Source: JACKBJ01 sp964549495 (GTDB taxonomy: Bacteria > Chloroflexota > Anaerolineae > Epilineales > Epilineaceae). Taken from it: a DNA stretch of 15,691 bases. The translations under genes and the position numbers were made by a program. The stretch lies in assembly GCA_964549495.1 (NCBI GenBank), contig CAZJWJ010000108.1, positions 1 to 15,691 of the forward strand. Reading direction: 5' to 3'. The stretch's first letter is position 1. The number at the start of each line of letters is the position of its first letter. The notes under the pieces are model-generated. The model worked only from the letters and a program-made list of their open reading frames with translations, was not told the DNA's origin and made no database searches. This document shows positions 1 to 7,662 of this stretch, in pieces.

Positions 1-2
1 TG

Positions 3-32
3 AAAACGGCTCAGCTGAAAGCTGAGGGTTTT
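3..32. terminator. Bidirectional terminator-like hairpin
   Basis: CTCAGCT (10-16) pairs perfectly with AGCTGAG (20-26) across a GAA loop. The stem is flanked by AAAAC (3-7) on the left and GTTTT (28-32) on the right, which also pair. A hairpin followed by a T run is seen on the plus strand (TTTT 29-32) and, by symmetry, on the minus strand. It could end a plus-strand gene lying left of the window and also the minus-strand propeller gene, whose stop is 240 bases away. The T run is only four bases, so strength is uncertain. Confidence 0.55.
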
Positions 33-44
33 AGACCCTATCTA

Positions 45-187
45 CAGACAATAAGAGGCGCAACCGAGGGCGGTGCTGCGCCGCCGTGTCGGTTCGCTGG
101 GAGGAGGCAATAGCAGCGCTATTGCCGACGAGCAGCGGGCCGACACGGTGGATGCAGCGGCGTCCGAATTGTGCCTCTTATTGTTTG
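45..187 (+). repeat. 143-nt near-continuous hairpin; structured RNA or MITE candidate
   Basis: Five helices stack in one rod. The outer helix is 45-63 with 169-187 (19 pairs), then 68-72 with 161-165 (5), 74-79 with 154-159 (6), 81-99 with 133-151 (19), and an apical hairpin 106-114 with 118-126 (9) closed by an AGC loop. The 6x6 internal loop 100-105/127-132 (GGAGGA against GACGAG) is purine-rich and can form tandem G-A pairs around one G-C pair. Seven pairs are not Watson-Crick (47/185, 60/172, 70/163, 74/159, 83/149, 93/139, 94/138). All seven are G-T on the plus strand and would be A-C on the minus strand. This suggests a plus-sense RNA or single-stranded DNA fold. It does not resemble tRNA, tmRNA or the SRP RNA core. 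An ERIC/NEMIS-like miniature element is the main alternative; I see no clear target-site duplication. No promoter was identified. Confidence 0.85.
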
Positions 188-199
188 ACGAGCCCTTAA

Positions 200-217
200 C
201 ACTGAAGTCCTTCGGTG
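200..217 (+). repeat. Small hairpin
   Basis: CACTGAA (200-206) pairs with TTCGGTG (211-217) around a GTCC loop, with one T-G wobble. It lies between the long hairpin and the stop codon of the propeller gene. It may be part of the 3' untranslated region of that minus-strand gene or of the same structured element. The rest of 188-271 shows nothing I can identify. Confidence 0.4.
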
Positions 218-271
218 CAGGACACCTGAGCCCATACTCGACTTCCTGGAGAGCGCCGACCTCCCGTTGCG

Positions 272-3200
272 TCAGGGCTCGATGGGGAAGAACAGCCCCG
301 ATTCGGACGCCGCCCCGCGACCGAAGCGTTGGAGGATCTGGAAGGGCAGCCAGATCCGCTCGAGCCGCCGATCGACCGGCCGAGGGTCGGACCAGACCTC
401 GATCTCGCCGCGGCGGTTGTTGGCTACGTAGATCGTTCCGTCCCTGCCGGCCGCCCGCACGCTGCCCCGCTGCGACAGCCAGCCCAGCGCGCGGGGCGCG
501 GCGCCGCTCGGTGCATCGATCAGCCAGAGCTGCTCGCCACCGGTCGCGGCCAGCAGGCGTTCACCGTCGGCGCTCAGCCGGTGGACGGCGTCGGGCAGGT
601 CCAGCCGGGCTCGCAGGCGCGGGAGGGCCGGCTGGGAGAGGTCGATGAAGAGGATGGCTTCGCCAGCGGACCAGATCAGCTCTCCGGCGCGCCCCAGCGC
701 AAGATAGGAGGATCCGTCGGGCAGGCCGGTCAGGCGGCCGATGGGCTGGAGCTGGCCCGGCCGCGAGACGTCGAGCAGCACCAGCGGGTGGAGCGAGGCC
801 CCCAGGACGTCGCCGGCCACCAGGAGCGGGCCGCGCGCGTCCTCGGGCAGTCGGTGGATGGCCAGGGGCCGGATGGCCGCCGGATCGCGCGCGTCCAGCT
901 CGATCAGCTCGCCCGACCGCAGGCTCAGATATAGCAGGCCGTCGCGCCCGGCCAGGCCGAGGATGGCCCGGTTGGGATTCTCTTGGGCACAGCGGTCGTC
1001 GACGACACACCATCGTCCGCGCAGCTGCGGGGGCATGCCGGCCACCGGCTCGTAGACCAGCAGGGCCATGCCGTCCAGGCCGACCGCGTAGAGCCAGGAA
1101 CCGGATCGCAGTGGGGCCGGCCAGTCGGCGATTGGCAGATGCGCGCGCCTCCGCGGGGACGTCGGATCTTCCAGACCGTAGAGCCAAGCGCTTTCGTCGC
1201 CGCCCGATCCGGGGCCGGACAGCGCCAGATCATCCAGCACCGTCAGGCTGGACAGCCCCTTGCCCAGCCCCCAGGCGCGCCAGCGCAGCACCTGCCCGGC
1301 CGTCGCATCGACCTCCGTCGAGAGCACATCCATCGTCGGGCCGCCGGAGAGCCGCAGCAGGCGATCGCCGGAGACTGCGGCCTCGAATTCGAGGGTGTCA
1401 CCGGGCAGGTCGGTCAGGAGCCGGGGGAAGAGCGGGTTGCGGATGTCCAGCCGGGCCAGCTGGCCCGCGCCGACGTCGATCCAGAGCAGCGGGCCGGCGA
1501 TCCAGGCCCGCGGGTAGGCAGGCGGGCGCGGAAAGCCGCCGGCCAGGTCAAGCTCGACGCGGCCGAGCGGTCGTGGTGAATCGCCGTCCAGGCCGAGAAC
1601 CTCCACGGAGAGGCGCGGCTGCGCCTGATCGGGCAGGATGGCGTAGCCGATCGGGCCCTGCGCCAGCATGCCGAAAGGCGCGAAGTTGCCGAAGGCCTCC
1701 GCGGGTCGGGGCGTGCTCGGGTCGGAGAGGTCGATGCGCCACCAGCCCAAGTCCGAGCGATGGACCAAGAGATGATCCCCGGCCAGGACGGGCTGGAGCC
1801 TGCGATAGACCTCGAAATCCAAGTCCAGCGCCCCGATCCGCCGGTGGTCGTCGGCCGCGTAGATGTCGAAACGATCCCGCAGGGCGAAGGCCCCGCCCGT
1901 GTTCAGCGACAGCAGCCGATCGCCGTCCGCCGCGATCCACCAGCCGAAGATCCCGGTCTCCTCCTCCGTCCAACCCGCCGGCCCCGGGCGCAGAAGGCGC
2001 AGCTGCCCGTCGGCGCCGTGGAGGTAGCGCCGCTCGCCGAACTCGATAAAGCGCGCCAGCCGGCTGGTCAGCTCCTGCGTTCCGGTGACCCGCGGCATTC
2101 CCTCGGCATCGATGTCCAGCTGCACCAAGGTGTCGAGGCAGACCAGGAGGAAGGACACCCCAACGCGGCTTGCCGACTGACAGCTCTCGGGGACCGGGGC
2201 CTCGGCATCCGGATGCACCCGGGGCCACTCGACCCGGCTGGCCAGCCAGCTGGCCTTACGACAGTCGAGCCCGGATGCCAGGATGGCGCAGACGCTGCCT
2301 TCGGCGGCCAGGATGGGTCGACCCTCGAGCCGGGCCTCGTCCAGGGCACGGAAGCGCGAGTCCGCTCCGCGCGCGATGCGCCACAGGCGGGTGGCGCCGG
2401 CATCCTGGCCCGCCTCGCCCTCCGCTCGGCGCCAGGCGCGCAGCTCCTGGCCGGCCAGGAACGCGCCCTGGACGCCCTGGGCGCCGGGATCCCAGCCGCC
2501 GATCTCGATCGGTTGGGCGGGCTGGCTCAGGTCGTAGACGTGCAGCCCGGTGTCGTCCCGGGTCAGGAGCCGCCGGCCGGCCAGGTCCATCATCCAGCTT
2601 TCCGAGTCCGGCAGGCCGGCCGGCAGCAGCCGCGTCGGGTCGGCCACATCGAAGATCTGCCAGCTGGCGACGGCGGACTGGTCGACCGTCTCGCGCACCG
2701 TGAGGCCCAGGAGCCCGGAGCCGGCCTGCATGTCGAGCACATGGACGGCGCCGAGCGAATGGCGAGCCAGCGCCCGTGGCCGGCCATCGTCCCCGATCTC
2801 GAAGATGTCGAGCCAGGCCACGTGCCCCGGCACGCCGCCGGCGAGCAGGTAGATGCGGTCGGCCTCGCCATCGATGAGGCGCAGGCTGGCCGGCAGGGGC
2901 AGTTCGGCCAGGAGCTGCGGCGCCGCGGGCTGGCCAACGTCGATCACCGTGGCCTGCCGCTCCTCGGCCAATACCACCCGGTCATCGAGCAGGCGGATCT
3001 GGGAAACTGCCCGCGGACCGCTGCGCAGCGGCATCTTCCCCAGCGTCACGGCTTGGCCTGCCTCGAGCCCGAGCAGCCAGACGCTGCCGCGCCAGTAGGC
3101 GGCCAGGCGATCGGCCGAGAGGTCGACCAAGGGATCCGCGCCACCGCCCAGCAGCCCGGCGAGCTCGGCCTCGAGCTGCGGCGCGAGCGGGCCGGGCAGG

Positions 3201-3985
3201 ATGGCCGTCGGTATGGCCGGCGGGCCGGGCAGGTTGGGGATGGCGATCGGGGTGACGCTGGGGGTCACGGTCGGGGATGGTGGCAGGGGCGTCCAGGTGG
3301 GGACCAGCGTGATCTCGGGCGTCGGCGACGGCAGGAGGGTGGGCGTGCCGATGGGCGTGGGCGAGACGTCGACGGTCGCGCTCGCGTCGGGCGTAGCCAC
3401 TTGGGTGATGGTGATGGAGGACGTGGCGCTCGGGCTTGCAACGATCGTCGCCGGATCGCCGGGCGTCAGCGTGGCCAGCGGCTGGGGGGTGGCCGGCGCG
3501 CTGCCGGGCGGACAGCCGGTCGAGAAGAAGAAGTCCAAGCGTGTGGATCCGAGCTGGAAGTCGTCTGCGACCACGGACCGCGCGGCGGTCTGGTTCTCGC
3601 AGAGCGCCCAGCCCGGTGGCGGCGCGACCAGCTCGACGATCCAGCGCTCGCCTTCGTCCGGGATCTCGACCGGGATCTGTACTCGGTGCACCACGTCCAA
3701 CAACTCGGACTGGAAGCGTCCGATCTCCTGCTCGCCATCCAGGAGCCGGACCGTGAAGGCTTCGAGCGGATAGGAGCGAGCGTAGGCTTCGTCGTCCGAA
3801 TCGAACTCCAGGTTGCAGTGAGGACAGTCCGGATCGCCGCCACCGGTCACGTCGACGAAGCCGAGGACGAAGATGGTCCCCTGCTGAGTCGGCTCGTCTG
3901 GCTCGCCGGTTTCGGGCATGCCCGGCTGCCAGCCAGCGATCAGTCCGATGAGGCCTAGCAGGATCCAAGGGGTCACGGTCTTCAT
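272..3985 (-). CDS. Secreted LVIVD-type beta-propeller protein with linker and N-terminal beta domain
   Basis: I chose the ATG at 3985 (1237 residues). It opens a signal or anchor segment, MKTVTPWILLGLIGLIAGW, and has AAAGGG nine bases upstream; the reading frame continues 24 codons further but adds only non-signal sequence. Residues 36-160 form a compact domain with a CPHC pair (54-57), Cys129 and Cys158, possibly a Cna-B/prealbumin-like beta sandwich. Residues 161-270 are a Pro/Thr/Ser linker. From about 285 to the end there are roughly a dozen or more blade-like repeats ending in motifs such as RIDLSDPSTP, VYDLSQPAQP and FIDLSQPALP, matching the LVIVD family of bacterial beta-propellers. 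Such domains usually serve as extracellular binding scaffolds; no catalytic motif is visible. It lies 152 bases downstream of the VWA gene on the same strand, so co-transcription is possible. The family call is firm, the role unknown. Confidence 0.85.
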   Translation of the reverse strand: MKTVTPWILLGLIGLIAGWQPGMPETGEPDEPTQQGTIFVLGFVDVTGGGDPDCPHCNLEFDSDDEAYARSYPLEAFTVRLLDGEQEIGRFQSELLDVVHRVQIPVEIPDEGERWIVELVAPPPGWALCENQTAARSVVADDFQLGSTRLDFFFSTGCPPGSAPATPQPLATLTPGDPATIVASPSATSSITITQVATPDASATVDVSPTPIGTPTLLPSPTPEITLVPTWTPLPPSPTVTPSVTPIAIPNLPGPPAIPTAILPGPLAPQLEAELAGLLGGGADPLVDLSADRLAAYWRGSVWLLGLEAGQAVTLGKMPLRSGPRAVSQIRLLDDRVVLAEERQATVIDVGQPAAPQLLAELPLPASLRLIDGEADRIYLLAGGVPGHVAWLDIFEIGDDGRPRALARHSLGAVHVLDMQAGSGLLGLTVRETVDQSAVASWQIFDVADPTRLLPAGLPDSESWMMDLAGRRLLTRDDTGLHVYDLSQPAQPIEIGGWDPGAQGVQGAFLAGQELRAWRRAEGEAGQDAGATRLWRIARGADSRFRALDEARLEGRPILAAEGSVCAILASGLDCRKASWLASRVEWPRVHPDAEAPVPESCQSASRVGVSFLLVCLDTLVQLDIDAEGMPRVTGTQELTSRLARFIEFGERRYLHGADGQLRLLRPGPAGWTEEETGIFGWWIAADGDRLLSLNTGGAFALRDRFDIYAADDHRRIGALDLDFEVYRRLQPVLAGDHLLVHRSDLGWWRIDLSDPSTPRPAEAFGNFAPFGMLAQGPIGYAILPDQAQPRLSVEVLGLDGDSPRPLGRVELDLAGGFPRPPAYPRAWIAGPLLWIDVGAGQLARLDIRNPLFPRLLTDLPGDTLEFEAAVSGDRLLRLSGGPTMDVLSTEVDATAGQVLRWRAWGLGKGLSSLTVLDDLALSGPGSGGDESAWLYGLEDPTSPRRRAHLPIADWPAPLRSGSWLYAVGLDGMALLVYEPVAGMPPQLRGRWCVVDDRCAQENPNRAILGLAGRDGLLYLSLRSGELIELDARDPAAIRPLAIHRLPEDARGPLLVAGDVLGASLHPLVLLDVSRPGQLQPIGRLTGLPDGSSYLALGRAGELIWSAGEAILFIDLSQPALPRLRARLDLPDAVHRLSADGERLLAATGGEQLWLIDAPSGAAPRALGWLSQRGSVRAAGRDGTIYVANNRRGEIEVWSDPRPVDRRLERIWLPFQILQRFGRGAASESGLFFPIEP

Positions 3986-4137
3986 CAAGTCGTACCCTTT
4001 GGGGCCCTTTCCATGATGCCGCGATGGCGAGATTCCAGGTTCGGGCCAGCCTATCACAGCTCGCCCCGATTCTCTATCTTACGACAATGAGAATTCAGAC
4101 ACGGCTGACGACCAACAGACGTAGCGATGCGTCCTAC

Positions 4138-5617
4138 CTAGGGACAGCCGACGATGCGCCCGGCGATGGAACGATAGATCGCAAGCAGGTCTTCTCCGTC
4201 GGGAGCCAAGAAGTGGTCCTCTGGCCGGCTGGCAAGCGCGACCAGCAGCCGGGTGAGTCGATCGTCGGACGCGCCGAGACCGATGGTGAAGCGGCGCGTG
4301 CCAGCCCGCTCTAGCCGGCCGGCGATCTCTAGGATCGTGCACTCCTGATTCGGACATTCCGGGTACTCGGAGCCCGGGCCGAAGGGAACTCGATTCGGCA
4401 AACCGTCCGTCAGCAGGACGAGCACGGCCTGCCGGCCGGCCCTCGGTGCCGCCTCGATCGCATGCTGGCTTTCCTCCAAAGCCAAGTCGAGGCGTGTGCC
4501 CTCTGCCACGGAAGATTCCAGTCCGAGCAGCGCGGTCTCGACTTGCGCCACTTGGCCGCTCGAGTCCAGGGCGGTCCAGGCCCGGTCGTTGAAGCCTACG
4601 ACGGCCACGCGATCCCCGCGTTCCGGTTGCCGGGCATCGAGTTCGAGAACGTCGACGAAGCGTCGCGCGGCCGAAAGGGCCTCGTCCAGCTTCCTACCTG
4701 TGCTCGATCGGCGCAGCATCGAGGTCGAGAGGTCGATGACCAAGACGACATCGGCCCGCCGCTCGCGGCGCAAGCAAGGATTCTGCGCGATGAGTGGAAG
4801 GTAGATCGGCAAGGGGGTCGTAGTTGCCGTCGGGCTGGCGGTGGCGGTGCGCGTCGGGGTCGGGGTCGGCGTGCTCGTTCGCGTCGGTGTGCGCGAGGGG
4901 CTCGGCGTCGGACTGGGCGTCGGGGTGGGGTCCGGGGCGCAGAGGCTCTCGATGTCGCCCAACGTAGGAAGGTCCGCCGTGACGATCTCGCCACCGTCGG
5001 CTGGGCCGCGTAGCTCCCCGCTTTGGTTGTCGTACCACTTCAGACCGGTCGCGCTGCGGCCTTGTGCCGACGACCAGAAGGTACCGGTCGCGACGACTCG
5101 ATCCAATCCCGGAAAGCGCGCCAACGCACCAAAGTTCGATTCCTCGACTGTCCGGCCGGCATAGGGAAACGGCAGATCGTCGAGGTAGGACTCGCGGTCG
5201 ACCACCACGGACCAGCGTCCGGGGGCCAGGGACCCCGCCCGGTCCGCCTGGCCCGAATCCTGCAAATGCGCTGTGCACCGCCGCGGCATAGAGCTCGTTC
5301 CGGCGCCAGTCATAGGCCAGCCCGTGCACAGCGCCGATGTCCCGATTCCGCACCAGTCCGACTTGCTCGGGGTTGTCCGGATAGCGAAAGCGGTCCACGT
5401 CATCCGAAGTGTCCTTCAGCGCAACCACGGCCCAGTAGTCGGCAAAGGTGTGGTCGGCCATCCACATGTAGATCCGGGTCGTAGCAAAGTACGGGTTGTC
5501 GCCGTCGCAGGCCGCGTGTACCGGGCCTATGGCCTGAGACTTCACGGTGTGCACCTGCCGCCCCGATGAGCCGGGCATCGACCATGTCCATGCCAGACAC
5601 AGGGCAAGGAGCGGCAA
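4138..5617 (-). CDS. Secreted VWA-domain protein with YLPL motif; +1 frameshift
   Basis: The C-terminal part (open from 5403 to 4138) holds a TP-rich linker, the motif IYLPLIAQN, and a VWA domain with a full metal-ion-dependent adhesion site: DLSTS, the Thr of GTRLDLAL and the Asp of LLTDGLPN. Cysteines sit just before the domain (NPC) and at its very end (GCP). The N-terminal part lies in another frame and ends its sensible sequence at AGFGPGGPGG near 5237. Removing one base from the run of four G (minus strand, 5233-5236) joins it to SLAPGRWSVV and gives about 491 residues. TTG at 5617 is the only start codon left in the N-terminal frame and falls inside a hydrophobic signal segment, so the true start may lie upstream, in yet another frame (ATG at 5708). 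It could be a sequencing indel, a decaying gene or recoding. VWA domains of this kind bind protein ligands through a metal ion. Confidence 0.75.
4838..4936 (-). repeat. Low-complexity TP-linker coding repeat
   Basis: Short reiterated units of GTCGGGGTC/GTCGGCGTG type (plus strand) encode the alternating Thr-Pro, Ser-Pro and Arg-Thr linker of the minus-strand VWA protein. The repeat is degenerate at codon third positions, so it is probably kept for the protein rather than being a DNA repeat. Such tracts are prone to slippage and misassembly, which is relevant to the nearby frameshift. Confidence 0.6.
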
Positions 5618-5953
5618 CGCAAGCCCGATTGCAGGCCTGCGAGAAGTGGAACGGAACGATCTCTCGGTCTCGGTCAGCAGCCTTCCTCACTCGATCGTGG
5701 GCTCGCATTCGTCATGTCGTCGAGCCCGAAGCGTGGCGCATCGAATAGGCGGTCCAGCAAGAACGGGACCAGCTAGCGCGCGATCCCGTCGTCGGTACCG
5801 CTAACCACCTACTGACCGAAACCGGGAACCCTTCGGACCCGCGCGACGTTCTATGGGTGAACCCTACCAGTGCCGTTCGCCTTCGCACGCCGTTCTCACA
5901 GCCCCGGTGCAATGAAGCTCGTTCTCGAACCTTCAACAACAGGGAGCATGCGC
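5618..5953. promoter_or_regulatory. Divergent intergenic region
   Basis: This gap separates the minus-strand VWA gene from the plus-strand lipoprotein gene and must contain promoters for both if each is transcribed alone. I could not pick a convincing -35/-10 pair. Two similar small palindromes are present, GGGAACCC (5824-5831) and GGGTGAACCC (5855-5864), with centres 32 bases apart, about three helical turns. They might be an operator pair, but palindromes this short also occur by chance. Part of the gap may be coding if the VWA gene starts upstream of 5617. Confidence 0.3.
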
Positions 5954-7597
5954 ATGGCCACAACTCGCAAGACATCGTCGCTCGCCAGATCGACCAGCTT
6001 CCTGCTGGCCATGCTGCTCGTCGCCTGTGACAGCGATTCCAGCCTACGCGATCCGATCCAATCCGTCCAGCAGGAGCCGACCGGGACCTCTGCGATCACG
6101 GCGACCGTCGAGCGCTCGAACTCGGCAGCGCCCGCCACACCCATCTACACACCACGCCCGATGCCTCGCTCCGGCGGCGTCGCCGACTTGTTGGCGGACC
6201 GTCCGCCGCCGGGCGAATCGGTCGAGCTGGATGCCTGGTTCGGTGAGGGCCGGATCTCCTGGCCCGGCCGCGGCCGCTTCGAGTCGATGTCGGGCTGCCC
6301 GACCGTGGACAGCGCACCGATGCTCGACCGGCCCCTGTGGCAGACCATCGGCTTCGGTAGCAGCATGTCCTCCAACCCCGTACCCGACGATGCACCTCAC
6401 TTGATCGCGGCCTTCCGTCCGGAGCTGGCGGGACAGGAGGGAGAGGATCCGGTTGCGTTCCCACCTTCGGACTGGCCGGCCTTCGCACGCGTTCGTGGCC
6501 ACTTCCCCACTTCGGACGAGGCCTTTCAGAGCGCGATCGAAGCGGGCAATCCTTGCCCCGATCATGACCGGATCTTCGTCATCGATGCCCTGCTCGAGAC
6601 CTACCTCCCGGCTCGGGAGTACCTTTGGGTTCCGGTCGCGCCCGAAGCGCGCTGGATCCGTTTCCGGAGCCTGGACCTGGGCCTGTCTCTCAGCCATCCG
6701 CCTTCCTGGCAGGTCATCGAGTCGGGAGACGAGCTGACGCTCGTTTCGCCCCACTGGCCGGACCGCAGCATGCGGATCCGCCGAGCCTCTCCGTCGAGCG
6801 ATCCGATCGGTGCCCCGACACGTCGGCCCGCCTCGCACGCGGAGTCCTGGGGCCACTTCTTCCAGGAGCGAGAAGCGGCGGCACGCTTTGGTGACAACCA
6901 GGCCTCGTTGGAAGGCGAGATCGCTGGCTGCCACGACTGGGACGACGAGCGGCTGGACTGCTTGGAGCTGAACATCGCGACCCCGGGCCAGACCTACCAG
7001 GTGCGCATCCCCTTCGGCCGGGGCTTCGACGCCGAGCCGGGGCAGCTGCGCGTGGCGGATCAGATCGTCGACAGCCTGGCCATCGAGGCCTGGCCGACCA
7101 TGACGCCCAGGCCACCGATTCACACCAAGCTGGGAGGTGGGCCCTACTGGGACCGCGCCCGCGCCGAGGAAATGGCGCTGTCCATGATCGGCGGCGCGGA
7201 CGGCATCCCAGGCAGCGAGTGGCAGGTCAGCGACGCCCGGCTCATCTCCGAGTCCGAAGCCCTCGATCTAGCCCGCTGCAGTATGGATCGCTCCCCGGAC
7301 AACAGCTGGTACCCCTACCCCGACGGCGTCTGGCTGATCGAGCTGAGCGCAGCGCCGGACATCGTCTACACAACCTACCTGGATGCCGCCAATGGCTTCC
7401 ACATCTGCACGGCCAAGCTCGGCGAGCCGGTCGAGAGCGGAGGCGGGGCCCTATCCGGCGCCACCCGCGCCATAACTCGAAGGGACTTGTTGTCAGTCCG
7501 TCTCGATGACCCGACCGCCCAGGCGGACCAAGTCATCGAAGGCCCGATCCGTAGGAGACGAGGATTGGCCGAACTCGGCTCGACACGACTATCCTAG
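5954..7597 (+). CDS. Multidomain lipoprotein of unknown function
   Basis: I chose the ATG at 5954 because AGGGAG (5941-5946) lies seven bases upstream and the product begins with a lipoprotein signal: basic MATTRKTSSLAR, a hydrophobic stretch, then the lipobox LVAC with Cys25. The protein has 547 residues. After a low-complexity spacer (26-75) come three apparent modules. Residues 75-220 are unidentified. Residues about 240-380 include LGLSLSHPPSWQVIESGDEL, reminiscent of the PsbP-like fold common in bacterial lipoproteins. Residues 400-520 begin with a helix (RARAEEMALSMIGG) followed by beta-strand-like segments, vaguely PepSY-like. These domain suggestions are weak; the lipoprotein call is good. 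It sits 65 bases upstream of a VWA gene on the same strand, suggesting an operon. It would be anchored on the outer face of the cytoplasmic membrane. Confidence 0.8.
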   Translation: MATTRKTSSLARSTSFLLAMLLVACDSDSSLRDPIQSVQQEPTGTSAITATVERSNSAAPATPIYTPRPMPRSGGVADLLADRPPPGESVELDAWFGEGRISWPGRGRFESMSGCPTVDSAPMLDRPLWQTIGFGSSMSSNPVPDDAPHLIAAFRPELAGQEGEDPVAFPPSDWPAFARVRGHFPTSDEAFQSAIEAGNPCPDHDRIFVIDALLETYLPAREYLWVPVAPEARWIRFRSLDLGLSLSHPPSWQVIESGDELTLVSPHWPDRSMRIRRASPSSDPIGAPTRRPASHAESWGHFFQEREAAARFGDNQASLEGEIAGCHDWDDERLDCLELNIATPGQTYQVRIPFGRGFDAEPGQLRVADQIVDSLAIEAWPTMTPRPPIHTKLGGGPYWDRARAEEMALSMIGGADGIPGSEWQVSDARLISESEALDLARCSMDRSPDNSWYPYPDGVWLIELSAAPDIVYTTYLDAANGFHICTAKLGEPVESGGGALSGATRAITRRDLLSVRLDDPTAQADQVIEGPIRRRRGLAELGSTRLS

Positions 7598-7662
7598 CCT
7601 CCGCTGCGCGCTCGATGTGGTGAGCGGCATGGGGTGCGGTGGAACCGGCACGGGGGCGATCG

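Noticed and set aside
45..187. Retron msr/msd or tmRNA reading of the long hairpin
   Set aside because: No reverse transcriptase gene is adjacent on the plus strand inside the window, and there is no tRNA-like acceptor or tag frame. A retron gene left of position 1 cannot be excluded but nothing points to it.
1760..3958. Long plus-strand frame of 732 codons
   Set aside because: It is antisense to the propeller gene, whose repeats and signal peptide are clear. The product has no repeat, domain or signal and is explained by codon bias in GC-rich DNA.
4838..4936. Satellite-like DNA repeat
   Set aside because: The periodicity follows Thr-Pro/Ser-Pro codons of the linker and varies at third positions, so the protein explains it.
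5712..5975. Small minus-strand frame of 87 codons in the divergent gap
   Set aside because: Starts inside the lipoprotein signal sequence on the opposite strand, has no ribosome-binding site and an unnatural composition.
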